Assembly (NCBI RefSeq): GCF_018403685.1
Contig: NZ_BOVK01000013.1
Coordinates: 1 to 64,000 of the forward strand
Direction of reading: 5' to 3'
Source of the DNA: Xylanibacillus composti
GTDB lineage: Bacteria; Bacillota; Bacilli; Paenibacillales; K13
Length of the DNA: 64,000 nucleotides
Position numbers and translations under genes: made by a program. A model generated the notes under the pieces. That model did not search any database, was not told the DNA's origin, and saw only the letters and a list, made by a program, of their open reading frames with translations. Below are positions 25,456 through 34,151 of the stretch, piece by piece (position 1 is the first letter of the stretch; each line of letters starts with the position of its first letter).

Positions 25456-26430
25456 CTAGTCTTCACCGAGGAAGCTTTTTCGGAAGAATGCCAGCTGATG
25501 TTCGAGCGTCAGCGCATCATTGAAATAAAATGATCTGGAATCGACTTCAAATACCCGGTTGTTTTTCACCGCAGGTATATTCCGGTACGTATCTGTCTCC
25601 ATGAAGGAGTTGTCTGTTTCAGGATGCTTGCTGAACACCAGATAATCGCCTGCGAATTCAGGCAGCACTTCCAGCGACAGTGCATAGTAGCCTGCCTCCA
25701 GCGCCATTTCCTTGACCTTTTCCGGCATTTGCACCCGCATTTCCTGATACAGAATTTCCGTCCCTCGCCCCCAGTTGTCACCGAAGACATAAATTTGCTT
25801 GTCGAAGTTTTCGATAACGGTGACAGTTGACTCTTCGCCAATCTTGGCACGAATCTCGTCTCCCGATTGGCGGGCGCGCTCACGGAATTGGTCTACCCAA
25901 GCTTGCGCTTCTGCTTCCTTGTTCAGCAGCTTGCCAATTTCGATATGCTGGGTGAGATAGTCAACTTGGTTGTATGTAAACGTAACGGTTGGGGCAATTT
26001 CATTCAGTTTCTCTATGTTGTTCATCGTGCTGAAGCCGATGATCAAGTCCGGTTCGAGCTCGATGATCTTCTCCAGACTTTCCTCTGAAACTTCTTCTAC
26101 GTCCTTCAAGGCTTCTTCAAAATGGGGATTAGTCTTGGACCAGGAATCGACTCCGACCAGATTCACGCCCAGCTGCATGACATTGCCCGTGAAGGAAGCC
26201 AGAACGATGACGCGCTGCGGATCAGCCGGCACTTGGATGGGACCACGCTCTGATTCATAGATGATCGTATCAGGCGAATTTTCTCCAGCAGCGTTGCTGT
26301 CGCTGCTCTGTTCGTTGTTGCTATGCTGGGCACCGGTGTCGACCGGAGGAGCGGCGGTATTACTGCCGCATGCGCTAATAACTAGCAACAGCAGCAGGAT
26401 GAAGGGCATCCAGATTTGTTTCGGTTTCAT
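25456..26430 (-). CDS. Iron-siderophore substrate-binding lipoprotein
   Basis: 324-residue periplasmic-binding-type protein of the FhuD/YclQ/FeuA class, anchored outside the membrane by a lipid. Signal and lipobox: FILLLLLVISACG. After an Asn/Ser-rich linker the two lobes read RVIVLASFTGNVMQLGVNLVG and EPDLIIGFS, with the long connecting helix following. The SD AAAGGAG is five to ten bases before the ATG. The start lies 56 bp inside the 3' end of the ATPase gene in a different frame, an unusually long overlap that appears real because both ends are well supported. Confidence 0.92.
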   Translation of the reverse strand: MKPKQIWMPFILLLLLVISACGSNTAAPPVDTGAQHSNNEQSSDSNAAGENSPDTIIYESERGPIQVPADPQRVIVLASFTGNVMQLGVNLVGVDSWSKTNPHFEEALKDVEEVSEESLEKIIELEPDLIIGFSTMNNIEKLNEIAPTVTFTYNQVDYLTQHIEIGKLLNKEAEAQAWVDQFRERARQSGDEIRAKIGEESTVTVIENFDKQIYVFGDNWGRGTEILYQEMRVQMPEKVKEMALEAGYYALSLEVLPEFAGDYLVFSKHPETDNSFMETDTYRNIPAVKNNRVFEVDSRSFYFNDALTLEHQLAFFRKSFLGED

Positions 26431-27223
26431 GTTGATTCTCTCCTTTGATCAAATTGTAGGTAACGCACATAGGCTTGTTCGTTCTGGGATCTCGGCCAAT
26501 TTCGGCATCAATGTGAAATACATGGCGCAGGACATCCTTCCGCATAACTTCCTCTGCGCTTCCGGCTTTTACGATGCGGCCATCTTTCATGGCGATCAAA
26601 TGGTCGGCAAACCGTGCGGCCTGATTGAGGTCGTGGAGCACCATGACAATGGTGCGCCCCTGTTCTTCGTTCAGCTTCTGCAGCAGCTCCAGCACTTCCA
26701 ATTGATGTGCCAAATCGAGGTAAGTCGTCGGCTCATCGAGAAAGATCATATCCGTTTCCTGAGCCAGGGCCATCGCAATCCAGACGCGTTGCTTCTGTCC
26801 GCCGGACAAGGCGTCGACTGGACGGTACTTGTAATGCAAGGTGCCGGTTACCTCCATCGCCCAATCGATAACTTCGCAATCCCGTTTGCTCAACCTGCCG
26901 AGTCCCTGCTGATAGGGGTATCGGCCATATGAAACAAGCTCGCCTGCCGTCAAGCCGCTGGCAGATTCCTGAGTCTGTGGAAGAATGGCCAGCTTCTTGG
27001 CGATCTCCTTCGTCTTTTCTTGCATGATCGGCTTCCCATCAAGAATGACCGCGCCTGCCTGAACCGGAATAATACGGGTCATCGCCTTAAGCAATGTGGA
27101 CTTGCCGCAGCCGTTGGGTCCGAGTATCGTCGTGATCTGCTGATTCGGAATGGTCGCCGTAAGCTCCTGAATAATTCGGTGCTCACCGTAGCCGACTTGT
27201 AGTTTATCCGCAAGTAATCGCAA
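26375..27223 (-). CDS. Iron-siderophore ABC transporter ATP-binding protein (FepC/FhuC type)
   Basis: 282-residue ATPase. Walker A GPNGCGKST, signature LSGGQKQRVWIAMALAQ, Walker B MIFLDEPTTYLD and VLHDLNQAARFAD are the features of FecE/FhuC proteins. The C-terminal 25 residues after TYNLIKGEN run over the start of the binding-protein gene. Start is TTG 27223 with GGAGG nine bases upstream. It is the first gene of the four-gene siderophore uptake operon, preceded by a leader of about 200 nt and a Fur box. Confidence 0.92.
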   Translation of the reverse strand: MRLLADKLQVGYGEHRIIQELTATIPNQQITTILGPNGCGKSTLLKAMTRIIPVQAGAVILDGKPIMQEKTKEIAKKLAILPQTQESASGLTAGELVSYGRYPYQQGLGRLSKRDCEVIDWAMEVTGTLHYKYRPVDALSGGQKQRVWIAMALAQETDMIFLDEPTTYLDLAHQLEVLELLQKLNEEQGRTIVMVLHDLNQAARFADHLIAMKDGRIVKAGSAEEVMRKDVLRHVFHIDAEIGRDPRTNKPMCVTYNLIKGENQHETETNLDALHPAAVASY

Positions 27224-27407
27224 AATCGTACACCTCCATGTGTTGGAATAAAAGGGATAAAACCCTTGCGATCAGAGACCTGATTGAAGACAAAGGACTA
27301 TACCGGGAAGAAAGGAAGCCAATAGTGCCGAAGCGCCAGACACAATGACTCGGACTAAAGCCATCATTTACGTGAGAGCATGTAAGGTAGATCCAACAAG
27401 CCCAATC

Positions 27408-27465
27408 GATAATGATTATCAATATCACATTGAATACTATAAATTCAGATGATTTTGATTGTCAA
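27408..27465 (-). promoter_or_regulatory. Fur-controlled promoter of the siderophore uptake operon
   Basis: On the minus strand TTGACA (27465-27460) and TATAGT (27441-27436) are 18 bp apart. Immediately downstream, 27408-27426 reads GATAATGATTATCAATATC, close to the 19-bp Fur consensus; the central 15-mer differs from the Bacillus 7-1-7 motif at one position. The start of transcription would fall next to this box, consistent with iron repression. About 200 nt separate it from the first start codon. Confidence 0.85.
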
Positions 27466-27489
27466 CCACTTTTTTTCGGCCAGAAGCAG

Positions 27490-27540
27490 TTGATTAATGA
27501 GCATGGAGCTTCTATAATCATATGAGAATGATAATCATTC
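27490..27540 (+). promoter_or_regulatory. Fur-controlled promoter of the reductase gene
   Basis: TTGATT (27490-27495), 17 bp, then consensus TATAAT (27513-27518). A perfect palindrome GAATGATAATCATTC at 27526-27540 lies at the expected start of transcription and matches the core of Fur boxes. Confidence 0.85.
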
Positions 27541-27573
27541 ACATTCATATTGTACAAACGGATGGTGATCGGA

Positions 27574-28623
27574 TTGAATCCGGAACATATTTATGACGTA
27601 ACAGTTATAGGCGGAGGGCCTGCGGGACTTTATGCAGCGTTCTACAGCGGACTTCGCGAGATGAAGACCAAGATTATCGAATATCAGCCCCAACTAGGCG
27701 GCAAGCTGCATGTGTATCCCGAAAAGATGATCTGGGATGTGGGCGGATTAACGCCGCTGCCCGGCGCCAAGCTGCTGGAGCAGCTTGTGTCGCAAGGGCT
27801 GACGTTCGACCCGACGGTCGTCCTTGGGGAGAAGGTGGAGGCAATTCAGCGCGAGCCCAATGGCCTCTTCGTGCTTCCGACCGCATCCGGCCAGCTCCAT
27901 TATTCCAGAACCGTCATCGTTGCGATAGGCAGTGGCATTTTGAATCCGCACAAGCTGGAAATTGAGGGTGCCGAGCGCTTTGAAATCACCAATCTGAACT
28001 ACACAGTGAAATCGCTGAAGCAATTCAAGGATAAGGTGGTACTCGTTTCGGGAGGAGGAAATACCGCGGTGGATTGGGCGAATGAGCTGCTGATGGTTGC
28101 GCGAAAGGTAATTGTCGTGCACCGGAAGGAAGCCTTCTCCGGTCATGAAGCCCAGGTTAAGCAGCTGCTGAACAGCAAGGCTGAATGTCTGTTGCACACG
28201 ACGATTACGAAGCTGATCGCAGGCAAGTCGCATGAGCGTATTGAACAGGTTCAGCTCACCAACAAGCAGACAGGCGAGGTCTTTGCACTCGAGGTTGATG
28301 AAGTTGTGATCAATCATGGCTATGACCGCGACAGCTCATTGCTGGATTGCAGCGAACTGCCAATTGAACGAAAAGACGGGTACTACATTGCAGGCAATGC
28401 AAAGAGCGAATCCTCGATTGAAGGGCTGTACGCAGCCGGGGATATTTTGAGCTACGAAGGAAAGGTGCACCTGATTGCAGGTGCTTTTCAAGATGCGGCG
28501 AACGCAGTGAACCGGGCGAAGCAGTTCTTGGAGCCGGGCGCTGGCAGCACGGCAATGGTTTCCTCTCACAATGAGCGGTTCGCAGAACGCAATCGGGCAT
28601 TAATCAGGCAGTTGATGCGTTAA
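27574..28623 (+). CDS. Ferredoxin--NADP+ reductase, thioredoxin reductase-like type (YumC/YcgT)
   Basis: About 349-residue flavoprotein that moves electrons between NADPH and ferredoxin or flavodoxin. FAD site: IYDVTVIGGGPAGLYAAFYSGLR; NADPH site: VVLVSGGGNTAVDWANELL; C-terminal FAD segment: GLYAAGDILSYEGKVHLIAGAFQDA. The CxxC of true thioredoxin reductases is absent, as in FNR2 proteins. Start is uncertain: TTG 27574 has GGTGATC just upstream and gives a family-length N-terminus; ATG 27562 and TTG 27550 are in frame. The Fur box suggests a role in reductive iron release or Fe-S electron supply, like Fur-regulated ycgT. Its last 24 bp overlap the convergent CtaG gene. Confidence 0.88.
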   Translation: MNPEHIYDVTVIGGGPAGLYAAFYSGLREMKTKIIEYQPQLGGKLHVYPEKMIWDVGGLTPLPGAKLLEQLVSQGLTFDPTVVLGEKVEAIQREPNGLFVLPTASGQLHYSRTVIVAIGSGILNPHKLEIEGAERFEITNLNYTVKSLKQFKDKVVLVSGGGNTAVDWANELLMVARKVIVVHRKEAFSGHEAQVKQLLNSKAECLLHTTITKLIAGKSHERIEQVQLTNKQTGEVFALEVDEVVINHGYDRDSSLLDCSELPIERKDGYYIAGNAKSESSIEGLYAAGDILSYEGKVHLIAGAFQDAANAVNRAKQFLEPGAGSTAMVSSHNERFAERNRALIRQLMR

Positions 28624-29445
28624 CATGCAGCGGCGCTTATTCGAACCGGCTGATTGGCTCGGAGGCGCAACATGGCGCGGGCGTGCAGCCCGGTACCATT
28701 GATAGCAAAAAAGGATGATCATGGCAGCCCCAACCGCATCGCCGCCATAATACATAAGCTGGCTTCCCGCTGTCGCTTGGTCAAGCGGGACGCCTTTCGG
28801 AGGATGGGCGTATAGATGCTTGGCCAGGATGCTATGGCCTGCCGAGGCCAGCAGCAGCACAGCGGCCCGGTAAGCAAATCGGGTTCGGTGCGGTGTCGGA
28901 TCGATCGGAATGATGGCAACGGTATAGAGATATCCGGCTATAAAAAAATGAGCGTGAATGAATAGATGCAGCAGCAAGTTGTGATGCATGGCTTCGTATA
29001 CGGGTGTTGCGTACAGCCCCCACAGTCCGCCCACATGCAAGAATGAAGCAAGAAGCGGGTCGCCCAGAATGCGCAATGGGCGGCTCTTTAGCGTGCACGC
29101 AAGCTTGCGTGCGGCATTTGTTGAGATCGTTCGGTATAATAGAGAGAAGGGAGCGGCAAGAGCGGCCAGGAGCGGCGCCACCATGCCAAGCAGCAAATGA
29201 GCCAGCATATGGGCAGCAAAATCTGCGTGCGCCTTCTCTGCCAAAGGTCCTGCTAATGAGACAGCAGCGCTAAGCATTGCTGCGCTCCATAAGGCAAGGC
29301 GATAGAGGGGAACAGGCTTGCCGCGCAGGCCGGATATGTACATAGCCGTGATATAGAGGACGATGGAGACTAGGCAGATTCCGATAACCAATGCGCCCCA
29401 ATGCCAATCGCTTGCAGCCTGCAGCGGTTCATGCCCGACGTGCAT
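28600..29445 (-). CDS. ctaG: CtaG-type cytochrome c oxidase assembly membrane protein
   Basis: 281-residue polytopic protein of the Caa3_CtaG family, involved in building cytochrome caa3-type oxidase, probably copper delivery. Seven helices are likely. Family marks: HMLAHLLLGMVAPLLAALAAP, then HNLLLHLFIHAHFFIAGYLYTVAIIPIDP, and GHSILAKHLYA with potential metal-binding His. Start ATG 29445 overlaps the DUF2243 gene by 17 bp, so the two are one transcription unit. It converges with the reductase gene, overlapping it by 24 bp. Confidence 0.85.
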   Translation of the reverse strand: MHVGHEPLQAASDWHWGALVIGICLVSIVLYITAMYISGLRGKPVPLYRLALWSAAMLSAAVSLAGPLAEKAHADFAAHMLAHLLLGMVAPLLAALAAPFSLLYRTISTNAARKLACTLKSRPLRILGDPLLASFLHVGGLWGLYATPVYEAMHHNLLLHLFIHAHFFIAGYLYTVAIIPIDPTPHRTRFAYRAAVLLLASAGHSILAKHLYAHPPKGVPLDQATAGSQLMYYGGDAVGAAMIILFCYQWYRAARPRHVAPPSQSAGSNKRRCMLTHQLPD

Positions 29446-29935
29446 CGCGCTGACCTCCCGTCTGCATGGAGGAACGGGGGCGACGCCCGATTAGTGCTCC
29501 GCCTGCCACGATCATCAGCAGCGCAATCCCATTCCAGACCAAATCATAATAGAAGACATGATCCACATAGCGAATTTGATGAATGCCCATGACTTTATGC
29601 TGAATCAGTCCGTCGTAAAGCTGGAAGAGGCCGGCGCCTAGCCAGATGCTTCCGAACCAGCGCTTCACTTGCAGCATGTCCTTTCTGCGGAGGTCGGCGA
29701 ACAGGAACAACCCGCCGATGGTGGCCAGCCAGCTGAACGCGTGGAAGAAGCCGTCGGACACTAGACCGATGCTTGTTGTGGACTTGTCATAGAAGTGATG
29801 CCAATGAAGCAGCTGGTGGAAAATCGCTTCATCGAGGAAGGCGACCATGCCAATGCCGAACAGGCCGCCAGAAACCAGATTTCTCCTTGCCGCCGTTCCA
29901 TTCGATGAAGCAGTCTTATAGGAATGAGCTTGCAT
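29429..29935 (-). CDS. DUF2243 membrane protein
   Basis: 168-residue protein with four predicted helices and the DUF2243 hallmarks GIGMVAFLDEAIFHQLLHWHHFYD and LGAGLFQLYDGLIQHKVMGIHQI. Several His residues in the membrane parts might bind metal, but function is unknown. It is regularly found next to ctaG, as here where the two genes overlap by 17 bp, suggesting a part in oxidase assembly (inference). Confidence 0.85.
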   Translation of the reverse strand: MQAHSYKTASSNGTAARRNLVSGGLFGIGMVAFLDEAIFHQLLHWHHFYDKSTTSIGLVSDGFFHAFSWLATIGGLFLFADLRRKDMLQVKRWFGSIWLGAGLFQLYDGLIQHKVMGIHQIRYVDHVFYYDLVWNGIALLMIVAGGALIGRRPRSSMQTGGQRDARRA

Positions 29936-30104
29936 GCCTGCACCTCCGCATCACTAGGAAACCTTCTTCCATTCAACCAGTTTAGCCAGATTGGCGGAGA
30001 GTCAATCCTAGTTTGTCCCCATAGGTTTAATCCGGAACTAACGAGAGGATGCTAAAGAGAAAGACAGCCATTCTAATTGAAACAGATCATGGAGGATTTG
30101 CGAT

Positions 30105-31061
30105 ATGGAATATGTTTGGTTGCTAGCTGGATTTGCTCTGCTCATTTTTGGAGCGAACTACTTTGTGGAAGGGTCTGCCAAAATCGCTGCGATGCTTCGC
30201 GTCCCTCCCTTGCTGATCGGCCTGACCATTGTTGCCTTCGGCACAAGCTCTCCTGAAGCTACGGTCAGCATCATTGCGTCCATTAACGGCAGCGCGGGCG
30301 TATCGCTGGGCAATGTAATTGGCAGCAATGTGTTTAACACGACCTTGGTTATCGGCGTCACCGCCATTATCCTCGCCATCCAGGTACAAGGGGAGACGAT
30401 CCGCAAGGAAATCCCGTTCACACTGCTGTCGACTACCATTCTGCTTGTGCTGATTAGCGATATCGTTTTGCAGCAGGACGAGCAAAACATGCTCACGCGG
30501 GCAGATGGATTGATTCTTCTGCTGGTCTTTACGGTATTTATGTATTACATCTTTGAAGCGGCGAAGAACAGCAGGGAGGAAGGATTCGTCCAGCATCAGC
30601 CCGCTGCCGGGGAATCGTGGGCGAAGCATATCCTGTTCAGCTTGGGCGGGTTGGGCGGCATCATTCTGGGCGGTCATCTCGTTGTCCAGAACAGCACGGA
30701 CATTGCATTGGCATGGGGCATGAGCGAAACGCTGATCGGCCTTACGATAGTGGCCATTGGGACATCTCTGCCTGAGCTTGTTACCTCCGTTGCGGCGGCA
30801 CTCAAGAAACAGAACGAAATCGCCGTAGGGAACATTGTGGGCAGCAATATTATGAATATTTTGTTCGTGCTCGGGGTCTCAGCGGTCATCAACCCAATGG
30901 CCGTCGAATCTACTATTGGCATTGACGTGCTGTTCCTGATCGTGCTGACTGCCCTGCTGCTGGTAGTTTCGCGAACACAATACAAGATCGGCCGAATCGA
31001 AGGAGCGCTGCTTGTAGTCTTATATATCGGGAATATGGTCTACCTGGTGATACGGGGCTAG
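30105..31061 (+). CDS. CaCA-family sodium/calcium antiporter-like protein (YrbG type)
   Basis: 318-residue membrane antiporter with the internal duplication typical of cation/Ca2+ exchangers. The two alpha repeats are visible as VAFGTSSPEATVSI with GNVIGSNVFNTTLVIG, and VAIGTSLPELVTSV with GNIVGSNIMNILFVLG, both carrying the conserved acidic and Asn residues. GGAGG lies nine bases before the ATG. It stands alone between the DUF2243 gene and the molybdate genes. Exchange of Ca2+ for Na+ or H+ is inferred from family. Confidence 0.9.
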   Translation: MEYVWLLAGFALLIFGANYFVEGSAKIAAMLRVPPLLIGLTIVAFGTSSPEATVSIIASINGSAGVSLGNVIGSNVFNTTLVIGVTAIILAIQVQGETIRKEIPFTLLSTTILLVLISDIVLQQDEQNMLTRADGLILLLVFTVFMYYIFEAAKNSREEGFVQHQPAAGESWAKHILFSLGGLGGIILGGHLVVQNSTDIALAWGMSETLIGLTIVAIGTSLPELVTSVAAALKKQNEIAVGNIVGSNIMNILFVLGVSAVINPMAVESTIGIDVLFLIVLTALLLVVSRTQYKIGRIEGALLVVLYIGNMVYLVIRG

Positions 31062-31151
31062 CTTGCGTGTCAGGTTGTCGTGCGGACAATTCCCAAAGAC
31101 GGAACGCTGTGCTAAGATGGGGACATGAAAGCCATGAGGAGTCCTATCTAT

Positions 31152-31940
31152 ATGCACAGAATTCCCTTTATGCAGCTGGCGCTGTTCTGTGTGCTGCTTG
31201 TTCTGGCAGGCTGCAAGCCTGCGGACTCGGCAGTACGAGATCAAACAGAAATCGTAATTTCCGCCGCTTCCAGCCTGGCGTCTGTCATGGACGAAATCAA
31301 GACACTGTACGAGTCGGGGCATCCTGCAGTGAGACTGAAGATGAACTATGGCGGATCTGGCGGATTGCAAAGGCAAATCGAGCAGGGAGCGCCGGTTCAT
31401 CTGTTCCTTTCCGCAGGAGAGCAGCACACGCAAGCTCTTATAGACAAGGGACTTATCGAAGAGATTCAGGTGTTGGCGGCAGGAAAGCTTGTAGCCATCG
31501 TGCACGCAGACAGCGGCCTTGTGCTCCAATCGGCGGAGGACCTGACGCAAGCAGCAGTCGGCAGGCTGGCGATCGGAGAGCCGGACCTGGTCCCGGCTGG
31601 ATTCTATGCCAGACAATCGCTGCAGTATCACAGCCTGTGGGATGATGTACAGGCTATGCTCATCTATACGAAGGACGTTCGCCAGGCTCTGCATTATGTA
31701 GAAAGCGGAAATGCAGATGCGGCTTACGTATATGAGACCGATGCGGCGAATGCGAGCAAGGTTCGCATTGCGTACTATGCCGATTCGGCCAGCCATCCCC
31801 CGATCATCTATCCGGCCGGATTGGTGAAAGGCAGCGGAGACAGAGAGGAGGCGCTGCGCTTCCTGCGCTTTTTGGTAGAAGAAGAGGCGCAGCAAGTGTT
31901 CCGCAAGCACGGCTTCCATATACCGAGGATGGGAGGCTGA
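31152..31940 (+). CDS. modA: Molybdate-binding lipoprotein ModA
   Basis: 263-residue substrate-binding protein. Lipobox LLVLAGC at residues 15-21. The mature part has IVISAASSLASVMDEIKTLYE, GGSGGLQRQIEQGAPVHLFLSAG, and SGNADAAYVYETDA, the typical ModA oxyanion-binding segments. ATG 31152 is preferred because GAGGAG lies about ten bases upstream; ATG 31125 is an alternative without changing the signal peptide. It is followed after three bases by modB. No modC ATPase gene is found in the window. Confidence 0.9.
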   Translation: MHRIPFMQLALFCVLLVLAGCKPADSAVRDQTEIVISAASSLASVMDEIKTLYESGHPAVRLKMNYGGSGGLQRQIEQGAPVHLFLSAGEQHTQALIDKGLIEEIQVLAAGKLVAIVHADSGLVLQSAEDLTQAAVGRLAIGEPDLVPAGFYARQSLQYHSLWDDVQAMLIYTKDVRQALHYVESGNADAAYVYETDAANASKVRIAYYADSASHPPIIYPAGLVKGSGDREEALRFLRFLVEEEAQQVFRKHGFHIPRMGG

Positions 31941-31943
31941 ACG

Positions 31944-32645
31944 ATGGATTTGCACTTCATCCTAACGGCTTCGGGAAGCTCAGCAGACTGGTCGACCTTC
32001 CTCGAGCCGATTGCCACTTCCCTCAAGGTATCCATCGCCTCGGGTGTGCTTGTATTTCTTGGCGCCGCTGTGGTCGCCTGGCGAATGAGCCGGCGCTCAT
32101 TCCGCGGAAAGCTCTTGCTGGAAACGGTGATCCTGCTTCCCTTGGTGCTGCCGCCTACCGTTGTGGGCTTCGTCCTGCTGGCCGTTTTCGGCCGTTCCAG
32201 CTGGACGGGCAAAGCCATTGAGGCCGTATTTGGCGCATCGCCTGTCTTCACAGCTACAGCTGCTGTCATCGCGGCGATGGTGGTGTCGTTCCCCCTAGTC
32301 TATCAAGCGGTAAAGTCAGGCTTCCAATCGGTGGACAGCCAGCTCGAAGAAGCGGCGCGCTCCATGGGCGCGAATGAATGGCAAGTCTTTCGCTGGATTA
32401 CGCTTCCATTGTCTGGTCGGGCTCTGGTATCCGGATTTGTGCTTGGTTATGCGCGCGGCTTGGGGGAATTTGGCGCGACCTATATGTTCGCGGGCAATAT
32501 TCCGGGACGCACGCAAACTCTGCCCACAGCCGTTTATCTGGCGGTAGAGACTGGCAGATGGGGCATGGCTTGGATGTGGTGCGCGGTGATGGTGGCGATC
32601 AGCATGCTCATGCTGTATGCGGTCAGCCGATTAAACCGACGTTGA
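31944..32645 (+). CDS. modB: Molybdate ABC transporter permease ModB
   Basis: 233-residue inner-membrane permease with five to six helices. Recognisable are LETVILLPLVLPPTVVGF and the EAA loop QLEEAARSMGANEWQVFRWITLPLSGRAL that contacts the ATPase, followed by GYARGLGEFGATYMFAGN. GGGAGG lies before the ATG. It is coupled to modA, but the third gene of the usual modABC operon is missing here; the ATPase may be supplied from elsewhere. Confidence 0.92.
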   Translation: MDLHFILTASGSSADWSTFLEPIATSLKVSIASGVLVFLGAAVVAWRMSRRSFRGKLLLETVILLPLVLPPTVVGFVLLAVFGRSSWTGKAIEAVFGASPVFTATAAVIAAMVVSFPLVYQAVKSGFQSVDSQLEEAARSMGANEWQVFRWITLPLSGRALVSGFVLGYARGLGEFGATYMFAGNIPGRTQTLPTAVYLAVETGRWGMAWMWCAVMVAISMLMLYAVSRLNRR

Positions 32646-32780
32646 TTGCATCTTCGAACCGGAGGCTGCAGCGTTAAGCGGAGCTTTGTTTTCGCTGTCC
32701 GTTTCTGATAAAGTGGTAGAGATGCAGCTATAAGGTGCAGGCAGGTCTATTATGGAAAAACGAAAAAGGAGATGCGCATA

Positions 32781-33845
32781 ATGTCGGACAAGTTGTCGCG
32801 GGAGCAGGAAGAGCAGGCGAACGCCGCCCAAGAGGAACACAAGGAACAGGATGATGTGAATCAGCCGCAACCGAGCGGATCAGGAGAACAGGAGTCGCCG
32901 GATTCGCAGGAACAGGAGGCTTCCGCGGATCAAGCGTTCAGAGAACAAGGAAAAGCCAGCCACTGGCTGTCTAATTCGGGACTGCCTTGGACGCTGTGCG
33001 GCTTGCTGGCATTGACCATCCTAGTCCTTATTATTTATATGAAGCCATTCGGCCATCCGCAGGCGGTTGCCAAAGTGAATGACGAGCCGATTACGAAGGA
33101 CCAGATGTATGAGGCAGTTATAGGGCAGTTCGGGCCGCAAGGGGTGGACCAGGTTATCGAGCAGCTGATCACAGAAGAATTGATTCGCCAGGCAGCCGAA
33201 GACAAGGGTGTTGCCGTGACGGAGGAAGATTTGGAGGCGGAGCTGGCGGAGCTTCGGGAGCAATTCCCGAGCGAAGAGCAATTTCAGGCCACGCTAGAGC
33301 AAGTCGGCTTGACGGAAGAAGAGCTGAAGGAGCAGATGCGTCCGCAAGTTCTTCTTGATAAGATGCTCGCTCCGGAGATTCAGGTCACCGAGGCGCAGGT
33401 CAGCGAGCTGTTCGAGCAGCGAAAGCAGGAATTAACGGATCCCGAGATGATTCGCGCTTCCCATATTCTCGTAGATAACAGAGATGAGGCCGAGCAGTTG
33501 CTCGGCGAGCTTCAGGAGGGGGCGGATTTCGCCGCACTCGCCGCTGAGCATTCCACGGACGGGTCGGCGAGCCGTGGAGGAGATTTGGGTTACTTCGGAA
33601 GAGGCGACATGGTTCAGCCTTTCGAGGAAGCCGCCTTTGCGCTGAATGAGGGAGAACTGAGCGAGATTGTAGAGTCACAGTTCGGATTTCATCTGATCCT
33701 GGCAACGGACGTCCCTCGCAACTGGACGCTGGAGAACAAGAAGGAAGAGCTGCAGCTGGAGCTTGAACAGCAGCAGCTTGGCCAGAAGCGAACGGAATGG
33801 CTGGCCGGAAGCCGGGACGAAGCCAAGATTGAGAAGCTATACTAG
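32781..33845 (+). CDS. Membrane-anchored PrsA-like parvulin foldase
   Basis: 354-residue peptidyl-prolyl isomerase/foldase. Unlike PrsA it has no lipobox: an acidic cytoplasmic N-terminus of about 65 residues, rich in Gln and Glu, is followed by one helix (residues 69-86, [16 protein letters not shown]). The SurA/PrsA N-terminal domain covers about 92-215, and a parvulin domain (IRASHILV, then [26 protein letters not shown] and GFHLILATD) covers 222-315. It should help fold secreted proteins at the outer face. AAGGAG is nine bases before ATG 32781; ATG 32772 is too close to it. Confidence 0.88.
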   Translation: MSDKLSREQEEQANAAQEEHKEQDDVNQPQPSGSGEQESPDSQEQEASADQAFREQGKASHWLSNSGLPWTLCGLLALTILVLIIYMKPFGHPQAVAKVNDEPITKDQMYEAVIGQFGPQGVDQVIEQLITEELIRQAAEDKGVAVTEEDLEAELAELREQFPSEEQFQATLEQVGLTEEELKEQMRPQVLLDKMLAPEIQVTEAQVSELFEQRKQELTDPEMIRASHILVDNRDEAEQLLGELQEGADFAALAAEHSTDGSASRGGDLGYFGRGDMVQPFEEAAFALNEGELSEIVESQFGFHLILATDVPRNWTLENKKEELQLELEQQQLGQKRTEWLAGSRDEAKIEKLY

Positions 33846-33857
33846 GAGGCAGGCAGC

Positions 33858-34151
33858 ATGCTGACACACATCGTCTTCTTCAAGCTGAAAAATCGGGAAC
33901 AGGACAATATACGGCACGTGCGCGATACGCTGTTGTCGATGAAAGGCCGCATACCGGAACTGCTGGAGCTGGAGGTGGGGGCAGATATTGTACGCTCTGC
34001 TCGCTCCTTCGATCTAGCGCTCGTATCCAAATTCAAAAATCTCGATGCGATGCAGGCGTACCAGGTGCATCCGGTTCATCAAGAGATCATTGCCTTTATG
34101 CGAGAGCAGACGGAATCGTCTGCTGCTGTTGACTATGAAAGCGAGGCATAA
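33858..34151 (+). CDS. Dabb (stress-responsive A/B barrel) domain protein
   Basis: 97-residue single-domain protein. LTHIVFFKLKNREQDNI at the start and DLALVSKFKNLDAMQAYQVHPVHQEI in the second half are the core of the Dabb ferredoxin-like fold, which dimerises into a barrel. Roles of homologues are varied and mostly unknown. It lies 12 bp after the foldase gene, with AGGAGG upstream, and its 3' end overlaps the start of the exporter gene by 17 bp. Confidence 0.85.
   Translation: MLTHIVFFKLKNREQDNIRHVRDTLLSMKGRIPELLELEVGADIVRSARSFDLALVSKFKNLDAMQAYQVHPVHQEIIAFMREQTESSAAVDYESEA
34105..34124 (+). other. Perfect hairpin just before the MFS start codon
   Basis: AGCAGACG (34105-34112) and CGTCTGCT (34117-34124) form a perfect eight-pair stem with a GAAT loop, within the 3' end of the Dabb gene and ten bases before the ATG of the exporter, where no Shine-Dalgarno is visible. 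It may affect translation of the exporter (inference). Confidence 0.45.

Noticed and set aside
27204-27428. 74-codon minus-strand frame in the siderophore leader
   Set aside because: It starts inside the Fur box and has no ribosome site; composition is not coding-like.
27574-28623. Thioredoxin reductase
   Set aside because: Overall fold fits, but the CxxC redox motif is absent; FNR2-type ferredoxin-NADP reductase is a better fit.
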